Shown here: positions 26,099 to 38,862 of the stretch, piece after piece
Layout: the number at the start of each line of letters is the position of its first letter
Position numbering within the stretch: position 1 is the stretch's first letter
From: Rhabdothermincola salaria
GTDB taxonomy: Bacteria; Actinomycetota; Acidimicrobiia; Acidimicrobiales; Acidimicrobilacustridaceae
Direction: 5' to 3'
NCBI RefSeq assembly: GCF_021246445.1
Contig: NZ_JAJQXW010000001.1
Span: forward strand, 1,630,168 to 1,694,167
Length of the DNA: 64,000 bases
Notes under the pieces: generated by a model
What the model was told of the DNA's origin: nothing
Databases searched by the model: none
What the model saw: only the letters and a program-made list of their open reading frames with translations
Translations under genes and position numbers: made by a program

Positions 26099-27549
26099 CG
26101 GGCCAACTCCTCGAGGCTCGGCGCGGCCGCTTCGAGCACGGCCGCGGCCCGGAACATGGTGGGTTCGCCCAGCGCCGGAGCCAGCAGTTGGACCCCCACG
26201 GGCATGCCGTCGGCGCCGGGGCCGTAGGGCACGCTCATGGCCGGGTGACCGGCGAGGTTGGACGGAATGGTGCACACGTCGTTGAGGTACATGGCGAGCG
26301 GGTCGTCGGTCTTGTCGCCGAAGCGGAACGCCGTGGTGGGCGAGGTGGGGGACAACAAGAGGTCGGCCTGCTCGTAGGCGGCGTCGAAGTCGCGCACGAT
26401 GAGGGTGCGGACCTTGAGGGCCTTGCCGTAGTAGGCGTCGTAGTAGCCGGCGGACAAGGCGTAGGTGCCGAGCATGATGCGGCGCTTCACCTCGTCGCCG
26501 AACCCGGCGGTACGGGTGGCGGCGTTCATCTCGGCGGTGGTGGGGGCGTCGACCCGGAGGCCGTAGCGCACGCCGTCGTAGCGGGCCAGGTTGCTCGACG
26601 CCTCGGCCGGGGCGATGAGGTAGTAGGCCGACAGGCCGTAGGTGACGGCCGGGACCGACACCTCGACGATCTCGGCGCCGGCGGCGGCCAGGGCCTCGGC
26701 GGCCTCTCGCACCCGAGCAGCCACGTCGGGGGCGATGCCGTCGCCCATGAGCTCGGTGACGAGGCCCACCCTGAGACCCGCCACGCCCTGGTCGAGGACC
26801 GGCCCGACGGGCTGGTAGGGCCGGTCGATGGAGGTGGAGTCGCGGGGGTCGTGGCCGCCGATGGCGTCGAGCAGCAGCGCGGCGTCGGCGACGGTGGTGG
26901 AGAACGGACCGATCTGGTCGAGCGAGGAGGCGAAGGCCACCAGCCCGTAGCGGCTGACCAGGCCGTAGGTGGGCTTCACACCGACCACGCCGCAGAGGGC
27001 AGCCGGTTGGCGGATGGAACCCCCGGTGTCCGAGCCGAGCGACACCGGGGCGAAGCCGGCGGCCACGGCGGCGGCCGAACCGCCCGATGACCCGCCGGGG
27101 ACCCGGTCGGTGTCGCGCGGGTTGCGGGTGGGGCCGAAGGCCGAGTTCTCGGTGGACGAGCCCATGGCGAACTCGTCGAGGTTGGTCTTGCCGATCGCCA
27201 CCGCGCCCGTGGCCGCCAGGCGCGCCACGACGGTGGCGTCGTAGGGCGGGCGCCAGCCCTCGAGGATGCGGCTGGAGCAGGTGGTGGGCAGCCCTCGGGT
27301 GCAGAGGTTGTCCTTGAGGGCGACCGGGACGCCGGCCAGGGGCCCCGGGTCCTCGCCGGCGGCCACCCGCTGGTCGATGACGTCGGCCGCGGCGCGGGCC
27401 TCGTCGGCCAGGACCAGGTTGAAGGCGTGGACCTCGCCCTCGGTCGCGTCGATGGTGGCGAGGTGGGCGTCGACGACGGCCCGGGCCGACACCTGCCCGG
27501 CGCGCACACCGGCGGCGATGCCGGCGGCGGTGGCGGGGAGCTCGCTCAC
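26095..27549 (-). CDS. gatA: Asp/Glu-tRNA(Asn/Gln) amidotransferase subunit A
   Basis: 484 residues. Amidase-signature enzyme: catalytic Lys in VPVALKDNL, the [12 protein letters not shown] loop, and cis-Ser/Ser nucleophile in [16 protein letters not shown]. It hydrolyses glutamine and channels ammonia to GatB. ATGA overlaps on both sides (gatC upstream, gatB downstream) show tight translational coupling of the three subunits. Confidence 0.97.
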   Translation of the reverse strand: MSELPATAAGIAAGVRAGQVSARAVVDAHLATIDATEGEVHAFNLVLADEARAAADVIDQRVAAGEDPGPLAGVPVALKDNLCTRGLPTTCSSRILEGWRPPYDATVVARLAATGAVAIGKTNLDEFAMGSSTENSAFGPTRNPRDTDRVPGGSSGGSAAAVAAGFAPVSLGSDTGGSIRQPAALCGVVGVKPTYGLVSRYGLVAFASSLDQIGPFSTTVADAALLLDAIGGHDPRDSTSIDRPYQPVGPVLDQGVAGLRVGLVTELMGDGIAPDVAARVREAAEALAAAGAEIVEVSVPAVTYGLSAYYLIAPAEASSNLARYDGVRYGLRVDAPTTAEMNAATRTAGFGDEVKRRIMLGTYALSAGYYDAYYGKALKVRTLIVRDFDAAYEQADLLLSPTSPTTAFRFGDKTDDPLAMYLNDVCTIPSNLAGHPAMSVPYGPGADGMPVGVQLLAPALGEPTMFRAAAVLEAAAPSLEELAR

Positions 27550-27848
27550 GGCTCCTCCCCCAGGATGGCCGGGACCCGGAAGCGCCCGTCCTCGACGGAG
27601 GGGGCCTGACCCAGCACCTCGTCGCGGTCGACGCAGGCGTCGACGACGTCGTCGCGCAGCACGTTGGCGAGCGGGAGCGGGTGGGCGGTCGGGGCGACGT
27701 CGGCCAGGTCGAGGGCGGCGACGTCGGCGGCGTGGTCGAGCACGGCCCCCAACTGGTCGGTGTAGGTGTCGAGCTCGGTGTCGCTGAGCGACAGTCGGGC
27801 GAGGTGGGCCACATGGGCCACGTCGTCACGGGTCAGGCGTTCGGGCAT
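27546..27848 (-). CDS. gatC: Asp/Glu-tRNA(Asn/Gln) amidotransferase subunit C
   Basis: 100 residues, normal size. Opening [19 protein letters not shown] and mid-motif [25 protein letters not shown] are typical GatC. It is the belt that holds GatA and GatB together. First gene of gatCAB. A TAGCAT hexamer lies 9 bases before its ATG. Confidence 0.93.
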   Translation of the reverse strand: MPERLTRDDVAHVAHLARLSLSDTELDTYTDQLGAVLDHAADVAALDLADVAPTAHPLPLANVLRDDVVDACVDRDEVLGQAPSVEDGRFRVPAILGEEP

Positions 27849-27857
27849 AGGCGCTTC

Positions 27858-27863
27858 ATGCTA
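27858..27863 (-). promoter_or_regulatory. -10 box of gatCAB
   Basis: TAGCAT ends 9 bases before the gatC ATG; a transcript from it would have almost no leader. Confidence 0.4.
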
Positions 27864-27886
27864 CGTGGGCCGTCGCGTGGTCCCGA

Positions 27887-27892
27887 TAGGGT
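27887..27892 (+). promoter_or_regulatory. -10 box of the SCP2-domain gene
   Basis: TAGGGT lies 38 bases before the GTG at 27931. Unlike the leaderless promoters it leaves a leader of about 30 bases holding an AGGAGG ribosome-binding site (27920-27925). Confidence 0.45.
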
Positions 27893-27930
27893 CATCGGCG
27901 TCGAGCGTCTGGACGTCCCAGGAGGGCCCC

Positions 27931-28350
27931 GTGGCCGAGCAGTACGAGTTCCTCAGCGAGGAGTGGCTGGCGCAGGTGCGCCGCCTCCGCGAGGAGATGC
28001 CCGAACCCGAGGGCGAACCGCCGGTGACCATGAAGATGAACGTCGTGGTCATCCAGACCCCCTTCGACGGTGGCGACATGAAGGGCCACGTCGACACCTC
28101 CAAGGGTGAGCTGCTCGTCGAGGAGGGCCACCTCGACACACCGGACCTCACCGTGACCGTCGAGTACGACACCGCCAAGGCCATCTTCGTCGAGCAGGAC
28201 CTCGCCGTGGCCATGCAGGCCTTCATGGCCGGCAAGGTCAAGGTGCAGGGCGACATCACCAAGCTCATGGCCCTGCAGGCCCAGGCCATCACCCCGGATC
28301 CCAACGCCGTGGCCATCGCCGAGGCGGTCAAGGACATGACCCGCTCCTGA
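27931..28350 (+). CDS. SCP2 sterol-binding domain protein
   Basis: 139 residues from GTG 27931, fixed by AGGAGG at the right spacing. Sequence from about residue 30 on (MKMNVVVIQTPFDGGDMKGHVDTSKG .. DLTVTVEYDTAKAIFVEQD .. AMQAFMAGKVKVQGD) is an SCP-2-type lipid-binding fold; the KVKVQGDITKLM motif is the family hallmark. It probably binds a hydrophobic acyl-CoA or sterol-like ligand in the cytoplasm. It is divergent from gatC and converges on the MFS gene across a palindromic repeat. Confidence 0.85.
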   Translation: MAEQYEFLSEEWLAQVRRLREEMPEPEGEPPVTMKMNVVVIQTPFDGGDMKGHVDTSKGELLVEEGHLDTPDLTVTVEYDTAKAIFVEQDLAVAMQAFMAGKVKVQGDITKLMALQAQAITPDPNAVAIAEAVKDMTRS

Positions 28351-28361
28351 CCCACACCGCG

Positions 28362-28410
28362 AACCTGTCGAAAAAGTGCGCCGACAGATGACGCCCTTTC
28401 CCGACAGGTT
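28362..28410. repeat. Intergenic palindromic repeat, copy 2
   Basis: Left arm AACCTGTCGAAAAAGTGCGC (28362-28381), right arm ACGCCCTTTCCCGACAGGTT (28391-28410); 16 of 20 positions pair as an inverted repeat. It sits between convergent genes (SCP2 and MFS) and could act as a bidirectional terminator. Flanks CGAACC..GGTTTGCCGG are shared with copy 3. Confidence 0.8.
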
Positions 28411-28482
28411 TGCCGGGCACGGGTGCGCAGGGTGGGTCAGCGTCGGGGGCGGTGGGGCCGGTCGGTGCCGGTCAGGGGCCGG

Positions 28483-30060
28483 TCAGGTGCCGGCGTCGGC
28501 GGTGCGCCCGGTCGGCTCGGGCGCGCCGAAGTCGGTACGCCGCACGAAGAAGGCGGTGACCGCCGCCCCCATGGCCACCGCGGTGCCCACCAGGTAGGCG
28601 GTGGCGTAGGAGCGATCGCCCTGGGTGGCCACGGTGGCGGCCTGCACGGTGAGCAGGATCTGCATGCCGGCCACCGCGCCGATCTGTGACGTGGTCTGCG
28701 ACGCGGCGCTGGCCACGCCGAGGTCGCCGCTGTCGACGGTGTTGGCCACGCTGGCGATCATCGACGGGGCCACCGCGCCCATGCCCACCCCCGACAGGGC
28801 GAGGGAGATCTCGATCCACCACAGGCCGGTGCCGGTGCCCACGGCCGCCATGCCCATCATGGAGGCGGCGAGGAACAATCCCCCCGCGACCCCGATGGTG
28901 CGCTCCCCCCACTTCACGGCCAGGTAGCCGGCGATGGGCCCGACGATCGAGTAGGCCGCCGGACGCACGATGGACGCCAAGCCGGTCTTGGTGGTGCTGA
29001 AGTCGAGCAGGTCGCTGAGCAGCAGCGGGGTGAGGATGAAGCCGCCCATGTAGGTGAAGTTGGCGAGGAACAAGGTCGCGAACGGGAACGAGAAGTTGCG
29101 GTGCCGGAAGTACCGCATGGGCAGCAGCGGGTGGGCGACGCGGTTCTCGGTGCGCACGAACCACCACAGCAGCAACGGGGTGACGAGGAAGCCGCCGAGC
29201 ACCAGGGGGCTCGTCCAGCCGCTCTCGGGCCCGCGGTTGAGCGCGAGCAGCAGCGAGCCCACGCCGAGGGCCAGCAGCACCGAGCCGAGGACGTCGAAGC
29301 GCACCCGCTCGCCTCGCTCCGTGTCGGGCAGGACGAGGAACCCGATGACGAGGGCGGCGATGGCCACCGGAGTCTGCAGCACGAAGATCCAGCGCCACCC
29401 GTAGCCGTCGACGAGGGGGCCACCGATGACCACCCCGAGCACCGGGGCCCCGGCGACGACCAACGACCAGTAGCCCATGGCCTGGGCCCGGCGGGCCGGG
29501 GGGAAGCTGCGGTTGATCATGGCCAGGGCCGACGGGCCGGCGGCCGCCCCGGTGGCCGCGCCCAGGAACCGGAAGACGATCAACGAGTAGGCGTCCCAGG
29601 CCACGACCGCGGCGGCCGAGAAGACCACCACCCCGATCATGCTCACCAGGTAGACGGGCCGGGCGCCGAGACGATCCGAGAGCTTGCCGGCGATGGGACC
29701 GAGCACGGCCATGGCCAGGCTGGGGCCGGTGATGGCCCAGGTCAGCACGCTGGCGGTCGACCCCAGGTCGTCGGCGATCTCGGGCAGCGACACCGTGAGC
29801 ACGGTGATGGTGAAGCTGGCGGTGAACACCCCGAGCAGCGAGGCGGCCAGCACGATCCACGGGCCGCGGGAGCTGCGGCCGATCCGGCCCTCGACCCGCC
29901 GGCGCAGCATCAGGCTCCACGGCAGCACCGCGATGTCCTCGGCGCCAGGTGGCTCCAGGCCGATCTCGAGCTCGTCGGTGGACTCGTCGGCTCTGGTCGC
30001 ACCGGTAGCCGGCCGGGCCGACCCGCCGGAGGCCGACGGGTTCTGGTCGGACACGGGCAC
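28483..30060 (-). CDS. MFS drug transporter (DHA2-like)
   Basis: 525 residues starting at GTG 30060. A ~70-residue polar N-terminus is followed by about 14 hydrophobic segments. Motif A is GKLSDRLGARPVYL, and GPSALAMINRSFPPARRAQAMGYWSLV and GPLVDGYGWRWIFVLQTP (motif C-like) are typical of EmrB/QacA-type proton antiporters. It would export hydrophobic drugs or metabolites. Transcript should be leaderless (TAGGCT 7 bases before GTG). No TetR regulator is adjacent. Confidence 0.88.
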   Translation of the reverse strand: MPVSDQNPSASGGSARPATGATRADESTDELEIGLEPPGAEDIAVLPWSLMLRRRVEGRIGRSSRGPWIVLAASLLGVFTASFTITVLTVSLPEIADDLGSTASVLTWAITGPSLAMAVLGPIAGKLSDRLGARPVYLVSMIGVVVFSAAAVVAWDAYSLIVFRFLGAATGAAAGPSALAMINRSFPPARRAQAMGYWSLVVAGAPVLGVVIGGPLVDGYGWRWIFVLQTPVAIAALVIGFLVLPDTERGERVRFDVLGSVLLALGVGSLLLALNRGPESGWTSPLVLGGFLVTPLLLWWFVRTENRVAHPLLPMRYFRHRNFSFPFATLFLANFTYMGGFILTPLLLSDLLDFSTTKTGLASIVRPAAYSIVGPIAGYLAVKWGERTIGVAGGLFLAASMMGMAAVGTGTGLWWIEISLALSGVGMGAVAPSMIASVANTVDSGDLGVASAASQTTSQIGAVAGMQILLTVQAATVATQGDRSYATAYLVGTAVAMGAAVTAFFVRRTDFGAPEPTGRTADAGT

Positions 30061-30067
30061 GGCCGTC

Positions 30068-30073
30068 AGCCTA
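30068..30073 (-). promoter_or_regulatory. -10 box of the MFS gene (leaderless)
   Basis: TAGGCT ends 7 bases before the GTG at 30060. Confidence 0.5.
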
Positions 30074-30114
30074 TCCGGCCACCTCGGGCCGCCTTCCGGT
30101 GGTCGCCGACCCGG

Positions 30115-32217
30115 TCAGCGGGTGGTGAGGCTGACCGAGGTCTCCTTGCGGACGGCCTGGCCGACGGCGGGATCGCTGCCGGTGACGGGACTGAGCGGCG
30201 AGCCCTGGATGCCCCCGACGTAGAGGCCCAGGTTCTGCAGGGCGGTGGAGGCCTCGAGGATCGTCATGCCCACGATCGACGACGGGATGGTGACGAGCTC
30301 GGGCCCCTTGGACACCACGACGGTGACGCTGCTCCCGCGCTCGACGGTGGCCCCGCCCTGGGGGTCGAGAGAGAGCACGGTGCCCACCGCCGCCTCGTCG
30401 TCGAACTGCTCGACCTTCTCGGGCACCAGGGCCTCGGCCTCGAGCGCGGCCACGGCGGCGTCGTAGGTGCCGCCGACCAACCCGGCCGGGACGGTGCGCG
30501 GGAAGGGGCCGTCGCTGACGGTCAACGCCACCGCCCCGCCCCTGGGGAGCTCGGCCGGGGTGCCTTCGGCCAGGCCCAGCACCGTGTCGTAGTCCCAGTT
30601 CTCGTCGTAGGTGCGGGTGACCTCGCCCACGGTGAGGCCGATGGCGGCCAGCTCGTCGGTGACCTGCTGGAGGGACTTGCCGCCGATCTGGTCGGCCGGG
30701 GGGACGGCCACCGGAGGCGGACCCCTCGAGACGACCAGGGCGACCGCCTCGCCCTCCTCGAGCTCGACGCCCGCGCCCGGGTCCTGCCCGATGACGGTGC
30801 CCTCGGCCTCGACATCGTCGAACTCCTGGCGTTGCTCGACGACCAGGTCGTGCTCGGCCAGCTCGGCCAGCGCGGCGTCGACGGGGCCGCCGACGTAGCT
30901 GGGCAGCACGAACGTGGCCGGCCGCGTGCTGTACCAGGCCGCGGCCGAGCCGCCGCCCAACAGGGCCAGCACCACGAGCGCAGCCACGACGTAGCGGGCC
31001 CGCCGACGGCGACGCGGCGGTTCTCCGGCGCCGTCGCCGATGGGCGGGGGCCCGTCGTCGACGCCCGCCCCGGCCAGGGCCAGGGCCTCGGCGTCGGCCT
31101 TCTGGGCTCGCTGCTCCTCCTTGCGCCGACGCCGTCGCTCGGCCCGGCTCCGCGGTTCGTCGTCGGCGGGTGGGTCGCGGTCGACGCGCACCGTCTCGGG
31201 CTGCACCACCTCGATGCCCTCGTGCACGATGGTGAGGCCGTTGGTCGTCGTGCCCGGTGGTGCGGCCATGATCTCGGGATCGAGCTCGGCGCGCAGCTGA
31301 CGTTCGGACACGAAGAGCGTGGTGGGCTCGCGTGGCTCGAAGGCGTCCGGGTCGATGGTGGCCGTGCCGGCCAACGGCAGCGGCGACGCCGGGCCCAGGT
31401 CGCCGGCGGCCATCAAGAGGGTGGCGAAGCTGCCGGCATCGGGCCGTTCGGCGGGATCGTCGTTTCCGGCGGCGGCCAAGGCGGCGGTCAGGGGCCCGGC
31501 CTGCTCGGGGATCGGCAGGGGGTGCCCGACTCGGGCCATGAGGGTGCCGAGCGTGGTGTCGGCGGTGAAGGGGACCTCACCGGTGAGGGCCTCCACCAGC
31601 ACCAAGGCGAGGGAGTAGACGTCGCTGCGCCCGTCGAGGGGACGACCCTGGGCCTGCTCGGGGGACGCGTACCGGGCCGTGCCCAGCACCGCTCCCATCG
31701 GCTCGGTCCAGGCGGCCTCGGCCAGGGCCCGGGCCAGGCCGAAGTCGGCGATGCGCAGGCGACCCTCGTCGTCGAAAAGCAGGTTGGCGGGCTTGATGTC
31801 GCGGTGCACGAAGCCCCGCCGGTGGGCGTAGTCGAGACCTCGGGCGGCCTCGATGCCCACGTCGCGGACCTGGGACGGGTCGAGGTGGTGGCCCAGGTCG
31901 AGCATCGCCCGCAGGCTCCCCCCGCCGAGCAGCTCGGTGACCAGGTAGGGCACGTCGCCCTGGCCCCAGTCGTGCACGCCCATGACGTGGGGGTGGTTCA
32001 GTGCCGCCGCCGCCTGGGCCTCGGCCTGGAAGCGCTTGAGGAAGGCGGCGTCGTCGGCCAACGCCGCATGCAGGACCTTCACCGCCACACGGCGGCGAAG
32101 GACCACGTCATCGGCCAGGTAGACGGTCGCGGACGCCCCGGTCCCGATGGGACCGAGCAGGCGATAGCGCCCACCGAGGACCTGACCCACACGGTCGCTC
32201 ACGCGGGAAATTGCCAC
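30115..32217 (-). CDS. Serine/threonine protein kinase with four PASTA domains (PknB-like)
   Basis: 700 residues from GTG 32217. Kinase domain ~18-270: Gly loop GTGASATVY, Lys47 (VAVKVLH), HRDIKPAN with Asp140, DFG 158-160, and APE-region ASPEQAQG. A charged juxtamembrane stretch (RAERRRRRKEEQRAQK) leads to one TM helix at about 408-428. Outside are four PASTA repeats (~433-700), each with the usual VPxxxG..A..L...GL start and VxxGP end. It should sense peptidoglycan fragments and phosphorylate cytoplasmic cell-wall and division proteins. It is not next to pbpA/rodA, unlike pknB of mycobacteria. Confidence 0.93.
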   Translation of the reverse strand: MAISRVSDRVGQVLGGRYRLLGPIGTGASATVYLADDVVLRRRVAVKVLHAALADDAAFLKRFQAEAQAAAALNHPHVMGVHDWGQGDVPYLVTELLGGGSLRAMLDLGHHLDPSQVRDVGIEAARGLDYAHRRGFVHRDIKPANLLFDDEGRLRIADFGLARALAEAAWTEPMGAVLGTARYASPEQAQGRPLDGRSDVYSLALVLVEALTGEVPFTADTTLGTLMARVGHPLPIPEQAGPLTAALAAAGNDDPAERPDAGSFATLLMAAGDLGPASPLPLAGTATIDPDAFEPREPTTLFVSERQLRAELDPEIMAAPPGTTTNGLTIVHEGIEVVQPETVRVDRDPPADDEPRSRAERRRRRKEEQRAQKADAEALALAGAGVDDGPPPIGDGAGEPPRRRRRARYVVAALVVLALLGGGSAAAWYSTRPATFVLPSYVGGPVDAALAELAEHDLVVEQRQEFDDVEAEGTVIGQDPGAGVELEEGEAVALVVSRGPPPVAVPPADQIGGKSLQQVTDELAAIGLTVGEVTRTYDENWDYDTVLGLAEGTPAELPRGGAVALTVSDGPFPRTVPAGLVGGTYDAAVAALEAEALVPEKVEQFDDEAAVGTVLSLDPQGGATVERGSSVTVVVSKGPELVTIPSSIVGMTILEASTALQNLGLYVGGIQGSPLSPVTGSDPAVGQAVRKETSVSLTTR

Positions 32218-32223
32218 TCCCCG

Positions 32224-32229
32224 AGGCTA
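32224..32229 (-). promoter_or_regulatory. -10 box of the PASTA kinase gene (leaderless)
   Basis: TAGCCT ends 6 bases before the GTG at 32217, the ideal distance for a transcript beginning on the start codon. Confidence 0.55.
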
Positions 32230-32305
32230 CTGGTTACACGCGTGCAATTCGGCGACCCCTCCCGCTCCACCTCGGCCCGATGGCACTCGCCCGCCGATCG
32301 GCGGG

Positions 32306-32311
32306 CACACT
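32306..32311 (+). promoter_or_regulatory. Possible -10 box of the small membrane protein gene
   Basis: CACACT ends 7 bases before the ATG at 32319; a weaker match to the TANNNT pattern. Confidence 0.3.
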
Positions 32312-32318
32312 GGGGCCC

Positions 32319-32774
32319 ATGACCGATCCCGCTGCGTCGACGACCACCTCGGGGGCCGCCCGCCCGCCCCGACGCCTCCAACCCCGTCACGCCGGCTACG
32401 TCGCGCTCGTCGCGGTCGCCGCCGTGGCCCTCTACTTCGTGTACCAGCTGGCGGCCGAGGACGGTGGCACCGGGCAGAGCTCGGCCATCGAGCAGCTCTA
32501 TCCGACCGAAGAGGCCCAGATCCTGCAACAGGACCGCATCGGCATCGATCTGGCCCCCGGCTACGAGGGGAGCCTGGCCCTCAACGGGGACCCGCTGCCC
32601 GATGACGAGGTCATGCTCGTGCCGGAGCTGAACCAGGTCTTCTACCAGCCTGGCCCGGGCCAGACCTTCGAGTCGTGGCCGGCCGGACGCAACTGCATCA
32701 TCGCCACGTTCTGGCGCTCGGAGACCGGCCCCGGCCAGTCGAGCAGCCGGGCGTGGTGCTTCACGGTGGTGTGA
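32319..32774 (+). CDS. Small membrane-anchored protein, unknown function
   Basis: 151 residues from ATG 32319. Polar N-terminus, one TM helix at about 23-43 (HAGYVALVAVAAVALYFVYQL), then an extracytoplasmic domain of ~105 residues that includes LYPTEEAQILQQDRIGIDLAPGY-like and NQVFYQPGPGQTFESWPAG segments and two Cys (NCIIATFW, AWCFTVV) that could pair. I recognise no family. It is divergent from the PASTA kinase and converges on a HAD gene 28 bases away. Confidence 0.65.
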   Translation: MTDPAASTTTSGAARPPRRLQPRHAGYVALVAVAAVALYFVYQLAAEDGGTGQSSAIEQLYPTEEAQILQQDRIGIDLAPGYEGSLALNGDPLPDDEVMLVPELNQVFYQPGPGQTFESWPAGRNCIIATFWRSETGPGQSSSRAWCFTVV

Positions 32775-32802
32775 TCCGGCGGCGAGCAGCCGGCAGCGGG
32801 CC

Positions 32803-33456
32803 TCAGGTGGGGGCGGGGCCCTCGGCGTCGAGGAGCCGTTGCAGCTCGTCGAGCGCCGGCAGGTGGTCGTCGTCCACCAAGATGGCGTGCATGCCCAGCG
32901 CCCGGGCGGCCTCGACGTTGCCCCGGGCGTCGTCGAGGAAGACCGCCTCGTCGGCTGCCACGCCGAGCTGATCGAGCGCCATCTGGAAGATCCGCGGATC
33001 GGGCTTGCGCATCCCCACCTGGCTCGAGTCGACGACGAACTCGAAGAGGTCGTCGACGGGGATCATGGCTCGCCAACCGTCGGCGAACTCCGCCACGTTG
33101 TTGGTGATGAGGGCGGTGCGGTAGCCGCGCGACCGCAGGCCGAGGGTGAGGTCGATGACGTCCTGGCGCACGCCTCCCCCACCGCCCATGGACGACAGCA
33201 GGTCGAACAAGTCGATGTCGAGGCCCTCCTCGGCGGCGACTGCCTTGATCTGCTCCGCCGCCGCGGCGATGGCCACCTCGCCCCGCTCGAGCCGGTGCCA
33301 CGGGTGGTCGGTGTCCTGGTCGTAGGGGCCGAAGACCGCTCGCAGGCCGACCGCGGGATCGAGGCCTCGCTCGACGTGCCACCCGTGCACCCCGGTGAAG
33401 GGCGAGCCCGTGTAGACGCCCCCGAAGTCGAACACCACGGCCTTGATGGTCACCAC
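32803..33456 (-). CDS. HAD-superfamily hydrolase (subfamily IA)
   Basis: 217 residues. Motif I FDFGGVYTG (the second Asp of DxD replaced by Gly, as in many haloacid-dehalogenase-type IA members), motif II TALITNN, Lys in GMRKPDP and motif IV VFLDDARGNVEAARALGM. Cap domain between residues ~20 and 95. Predicted small-molecule phosphatase or dehalogenase; substrate unknown. Starts ATG or GTG at 33456 after AGGGGGAC. Confidence 0.85.
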   Translation of the reverse strand: MVTIKAVVFDFGGVYTGSPFTGVHGWHVERGLDPAVGLRAVFGPYDQDTDHPWHRLERGEVAIAAAAEQIKAVAAEEGLDIDLFDLLSSMGGGGGVRQDVIDLTLGLRSRGYRTALITNNVAEFADGWRAMIPVDDLFEFVVDSSQVGMRKPDPRIFQMALDQLGVAADEAVFLDDARGNVEAARALGMHAILVDDDHLPALDELQRLLDAEGPAPT

Positions 33457-33509
33457 GTCCCCCTGCGATCGACGTCTGTCGCCGCCCGGTTGGCGGCGCC
33501 TGACGTGTT

Positions 33510-36735
<3,226 letters not shown>

Positions 36736-36864
36736 TGCAGCACGATCGCCACCACGTGACCACCTCTCCGGGCCGCCCCCCGACGCCCCTCACCCCCCGG
36801 TCGTCGACCGCGGGCACCCCACTGGAATAGCCAGCGGGGCACCACCTCGGCAAATCTCGACGGG

Positions 36865-37764
36865 ATGGACGGACTCGCCCCCCTCGCGCGCCGTTGGGGC
36901 CTGCCCCTGCTCTGGCTCACCCTGCCCTTCCTCGCCGGCCCCTCGTTCGCCGACGCGCTCGACCCCCGGAGCCGGCCGATCCAGGTCACCGCCAGCCTCG
37001 GCCTGTGGGCCCTGTGGGCCGTGGCGCTGGTGGCGACGCTCGTCCCCCGGACGGTGTCGCTCACGCTGGTGCGCATCACGGTGCCCGCCTCGGTGGTGGC
37101 GGCGGGCTGGGCCGCGCTCGTCGTCCCCGACGGCGCCGGTGCCCCCGAGGCCGTCGCCCTCGGCATCACCACGTTGAGCGCCGTCGTGGCCCTCTCCGCC
37201 CCCGTCGGCGAGGAGTTCGTGAACGGGTCCGCGTACGGCGAGGAGCGCCGTCTCCCCCTCCGCCCCCCCGGGCCGTTGGTGCTCGGGCCGATCGAGCTGG
37301 TCTGGGCGCTGGTCGTGGCCGGCGCGGTGGCAGGCCCTCTCCTGCTGGCCGCCGAGCAGTGGGTGCTCGGCGCCGTGTTGATCGCCGTGGGCTGGGCCGT
37401 CGCCGCGCTCGGCGTGCGCTCCCTGCACCAGTTGGCCCGCCGCTGGGTGGTGTTCGTGCCGGCCGGCATGGTGCTGGTCGACACGACGGTCCTCACCGAC
37501 GCCCTCCTCGCCCGGCGTCACCGCATCGCCCACCTCGGGCCGGCGCCGGCGGAGAACGCGGCCCTGGACCTCACCGCCGGAGCGCTGGGCCTGGCCCTCC
37601 AACTGGAGTTCACCGAGCCCGAGGTCATCGTCCCGGTGCCGCCCCGGCCAGCCCGCGGCGAGCGCTCCACCACCCCACTGCGGGTGGAGGCCGTCACCTT
37701 CACCCCGTCACGATCCACGGCCGTGCTCCGAGAGGCGGCCCGGCGCCGGGTCCCGGTGGGCTGA
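36865..37764 (+). CDS. Polytopic membrane protein, unknown function
   Basis: 299 residues. About five or six hydrophobic segments in the first ~215 residues (LPLLWLTLPFLAGPSF, LGLWALWAVALVATLV, VPASVVAAGWAALVV, GITTLSAVVALSAPVG, WALVVAGAVAGPLLLAAE, LGAVLIAVGWAVAALGV), then a soluble C-terminus with VPVPPRPARGERS. The acidic EEFVNGSAYGEERR loop is notable. I know no named family. It is flanked by divergent (MetE-like) and convergent (mnmA, 13 bases) housekeeping genes. Confidence 0.7.
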   Translation: MDGLAPLARRWGLPLLWLTLPFLAGPSFADALDPRSRPIQVTASLGLWALWAVALVATLVPRTVSLTLVRITVPASVVAAGWAALVVPDGAGAPEAVALGITTLSAVVALSAPVGEEFVNGSAYGEERRLPLRPPGPLVLGPIELVWALVVAGAVAGPLLLAAEQWVLGAVLIAVGWAVAALGVRSLHQLARRWVVFVPAGMVLVDTTVLTDALLARRHRIAHLGPAPAENAALDLTAGALGLALQLEFTEPEVIVPVPPRPARGERSTTPLRVEAVTFTPSRSTAVLREAARRRVPVG

Positions 37765-37777
37765 TCCGACGCCGGGC

Positions 37778-38857
37778 TCAGGTCCGGGTGACGGTGCCGC
37801 CGGCCAGGACGACGTCGCCGTCGTAGAGCACCAGGCTCTGGCCGGGGGCCATCCGCCGCTGCGCCTCCACCCATGTCACCGTCAGCGCGCCGCGCTCGTC
37901 CTCGACCACCGACGCCACCTCGATCGGGGCCCCGTGGGCGCTGCACTGGGCGGTGAGCGGGTCGACGCGACCGGCGAGCACGTCGACCCGGGCCGCCTCG
38001 TCGACCCACCCGACCCCACCGATCGCCTCGAACGGCGTCGCCAGCTCCGCGGCGGTGCCCACCCGCACAGTCGACGTCTCGACGTCGACGTCGACCGCGT
38101 AGCGAGGCGAGCCGTCGACGGCGACGCCGAGCCCTCGCCGCTGGCCGACGGTGACGAGTTGCACGGCCTCGACCTCGCCGACGGCCCGGCCCTCGTCATC
38201 GACGAGGCGGCCCGGGCGCAGCGCCAGCCGGGACCCGAGAAAGGCGCGACGGCCACCGTCTTTGCGGGTGATGAAGCAGACGTCCTGGCTGTCGGGCTTG
38301 CCGGCGGTGCGCAGGCCCAGCTCCTCGGCCCGCTGCCGCACCTCGGCCTTGGTCATGGCCCCGATGGGGAACTGCACCTCGGCCAGCTGGGCGCCGTGGA
38401 GGACGTGGAGGACGTAGCTCTGGTCCTTGGCGGCGTCGGCACCCCGGGCCAGCCGGGGCGACCCGCCCGCTCCCGCGTCGACGATGCGAGCGTGGTGGCC
38501 GGTGGCCACGGCGTCGAAGCCGAGCGCACGGGCCCGCCCCAGCAGGCGGTCGAACTTGAGGTGGCGGTTGCACTCGATGCAGGGGTTGGGGGTGAGGCCG
38601 GCATCGTGGTCGGCCACGTAGGGACCGACCACGTGGCGGGTGAAGTCGTCGCCGAAGTTGAACACCAGGTGCTCGATGTCGAGCTGCTGGGCCACCCGCC
38701 GGGCGTCGTCGACGTCGCTGACCGAGCAGCAGCCGGAGTCGCTCTCGCCGCCCCAGAGCTTCAGGGTGACGCCCACGACGTCGTGACCGGCGTCGCGCAG
38801 CACCGCGGCGGCGACCGACGAGTCCACTCCCCCGGACATGGCGACGAGGACGGCCAC
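37778..38857 (-). CDS. mnmA: tRNA-specific 2-thiouridylase
   Basis: 359 residues from GTG 38857, chosen because it gives the normal MnmA length and begins 5 bases after the cysteine desulfurase stop. PP-loop AMSGGVDSSVAA, catalytic Cys93 (NPCIECNR) and Cys194 (SQDVCFI) present. It transfers sulfur to U34 of Lys, Glu and Gln tRNAs. Sulfur comes from the cysteine desulfurase encoded directly upstream, so the two genes form a sulfur-transfer operon. Confidence 0.96.
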   Translation of the reverse strand: MAVLVAMSGGVDSSVAAAVLRDAGHDVVGVTLKLWGGESDSGCCSVSDVDDARRVAQQLDIEHLVFNFGDDFTRHVVGPYVADHDAGLTPNPCIECNRHLKFDRLLGRARALGFDAVATGHHARIVDAGAGGSPRLARGADAAKDQSYVLHVLHGAQLAEVQFPIGAMTKAEVRQRAEELGLRTAGKPDSQDVCFITRKDGGRRAFLGSRLALRPGRLVDDEGRAVGEVEAVQLVTVGQRRGLGVAVDGSPRYAVDVDVETSTVRVGTAAELATPFEAIGGVGWVDEAARVDVLAGRVDPLTAQCSAHGAPIEVASVVEDERGALTVTWVEAQRRMAPGQSLVLYDGDVVLAGGTVTRT

Positions 38858-38862
38858 GGCGG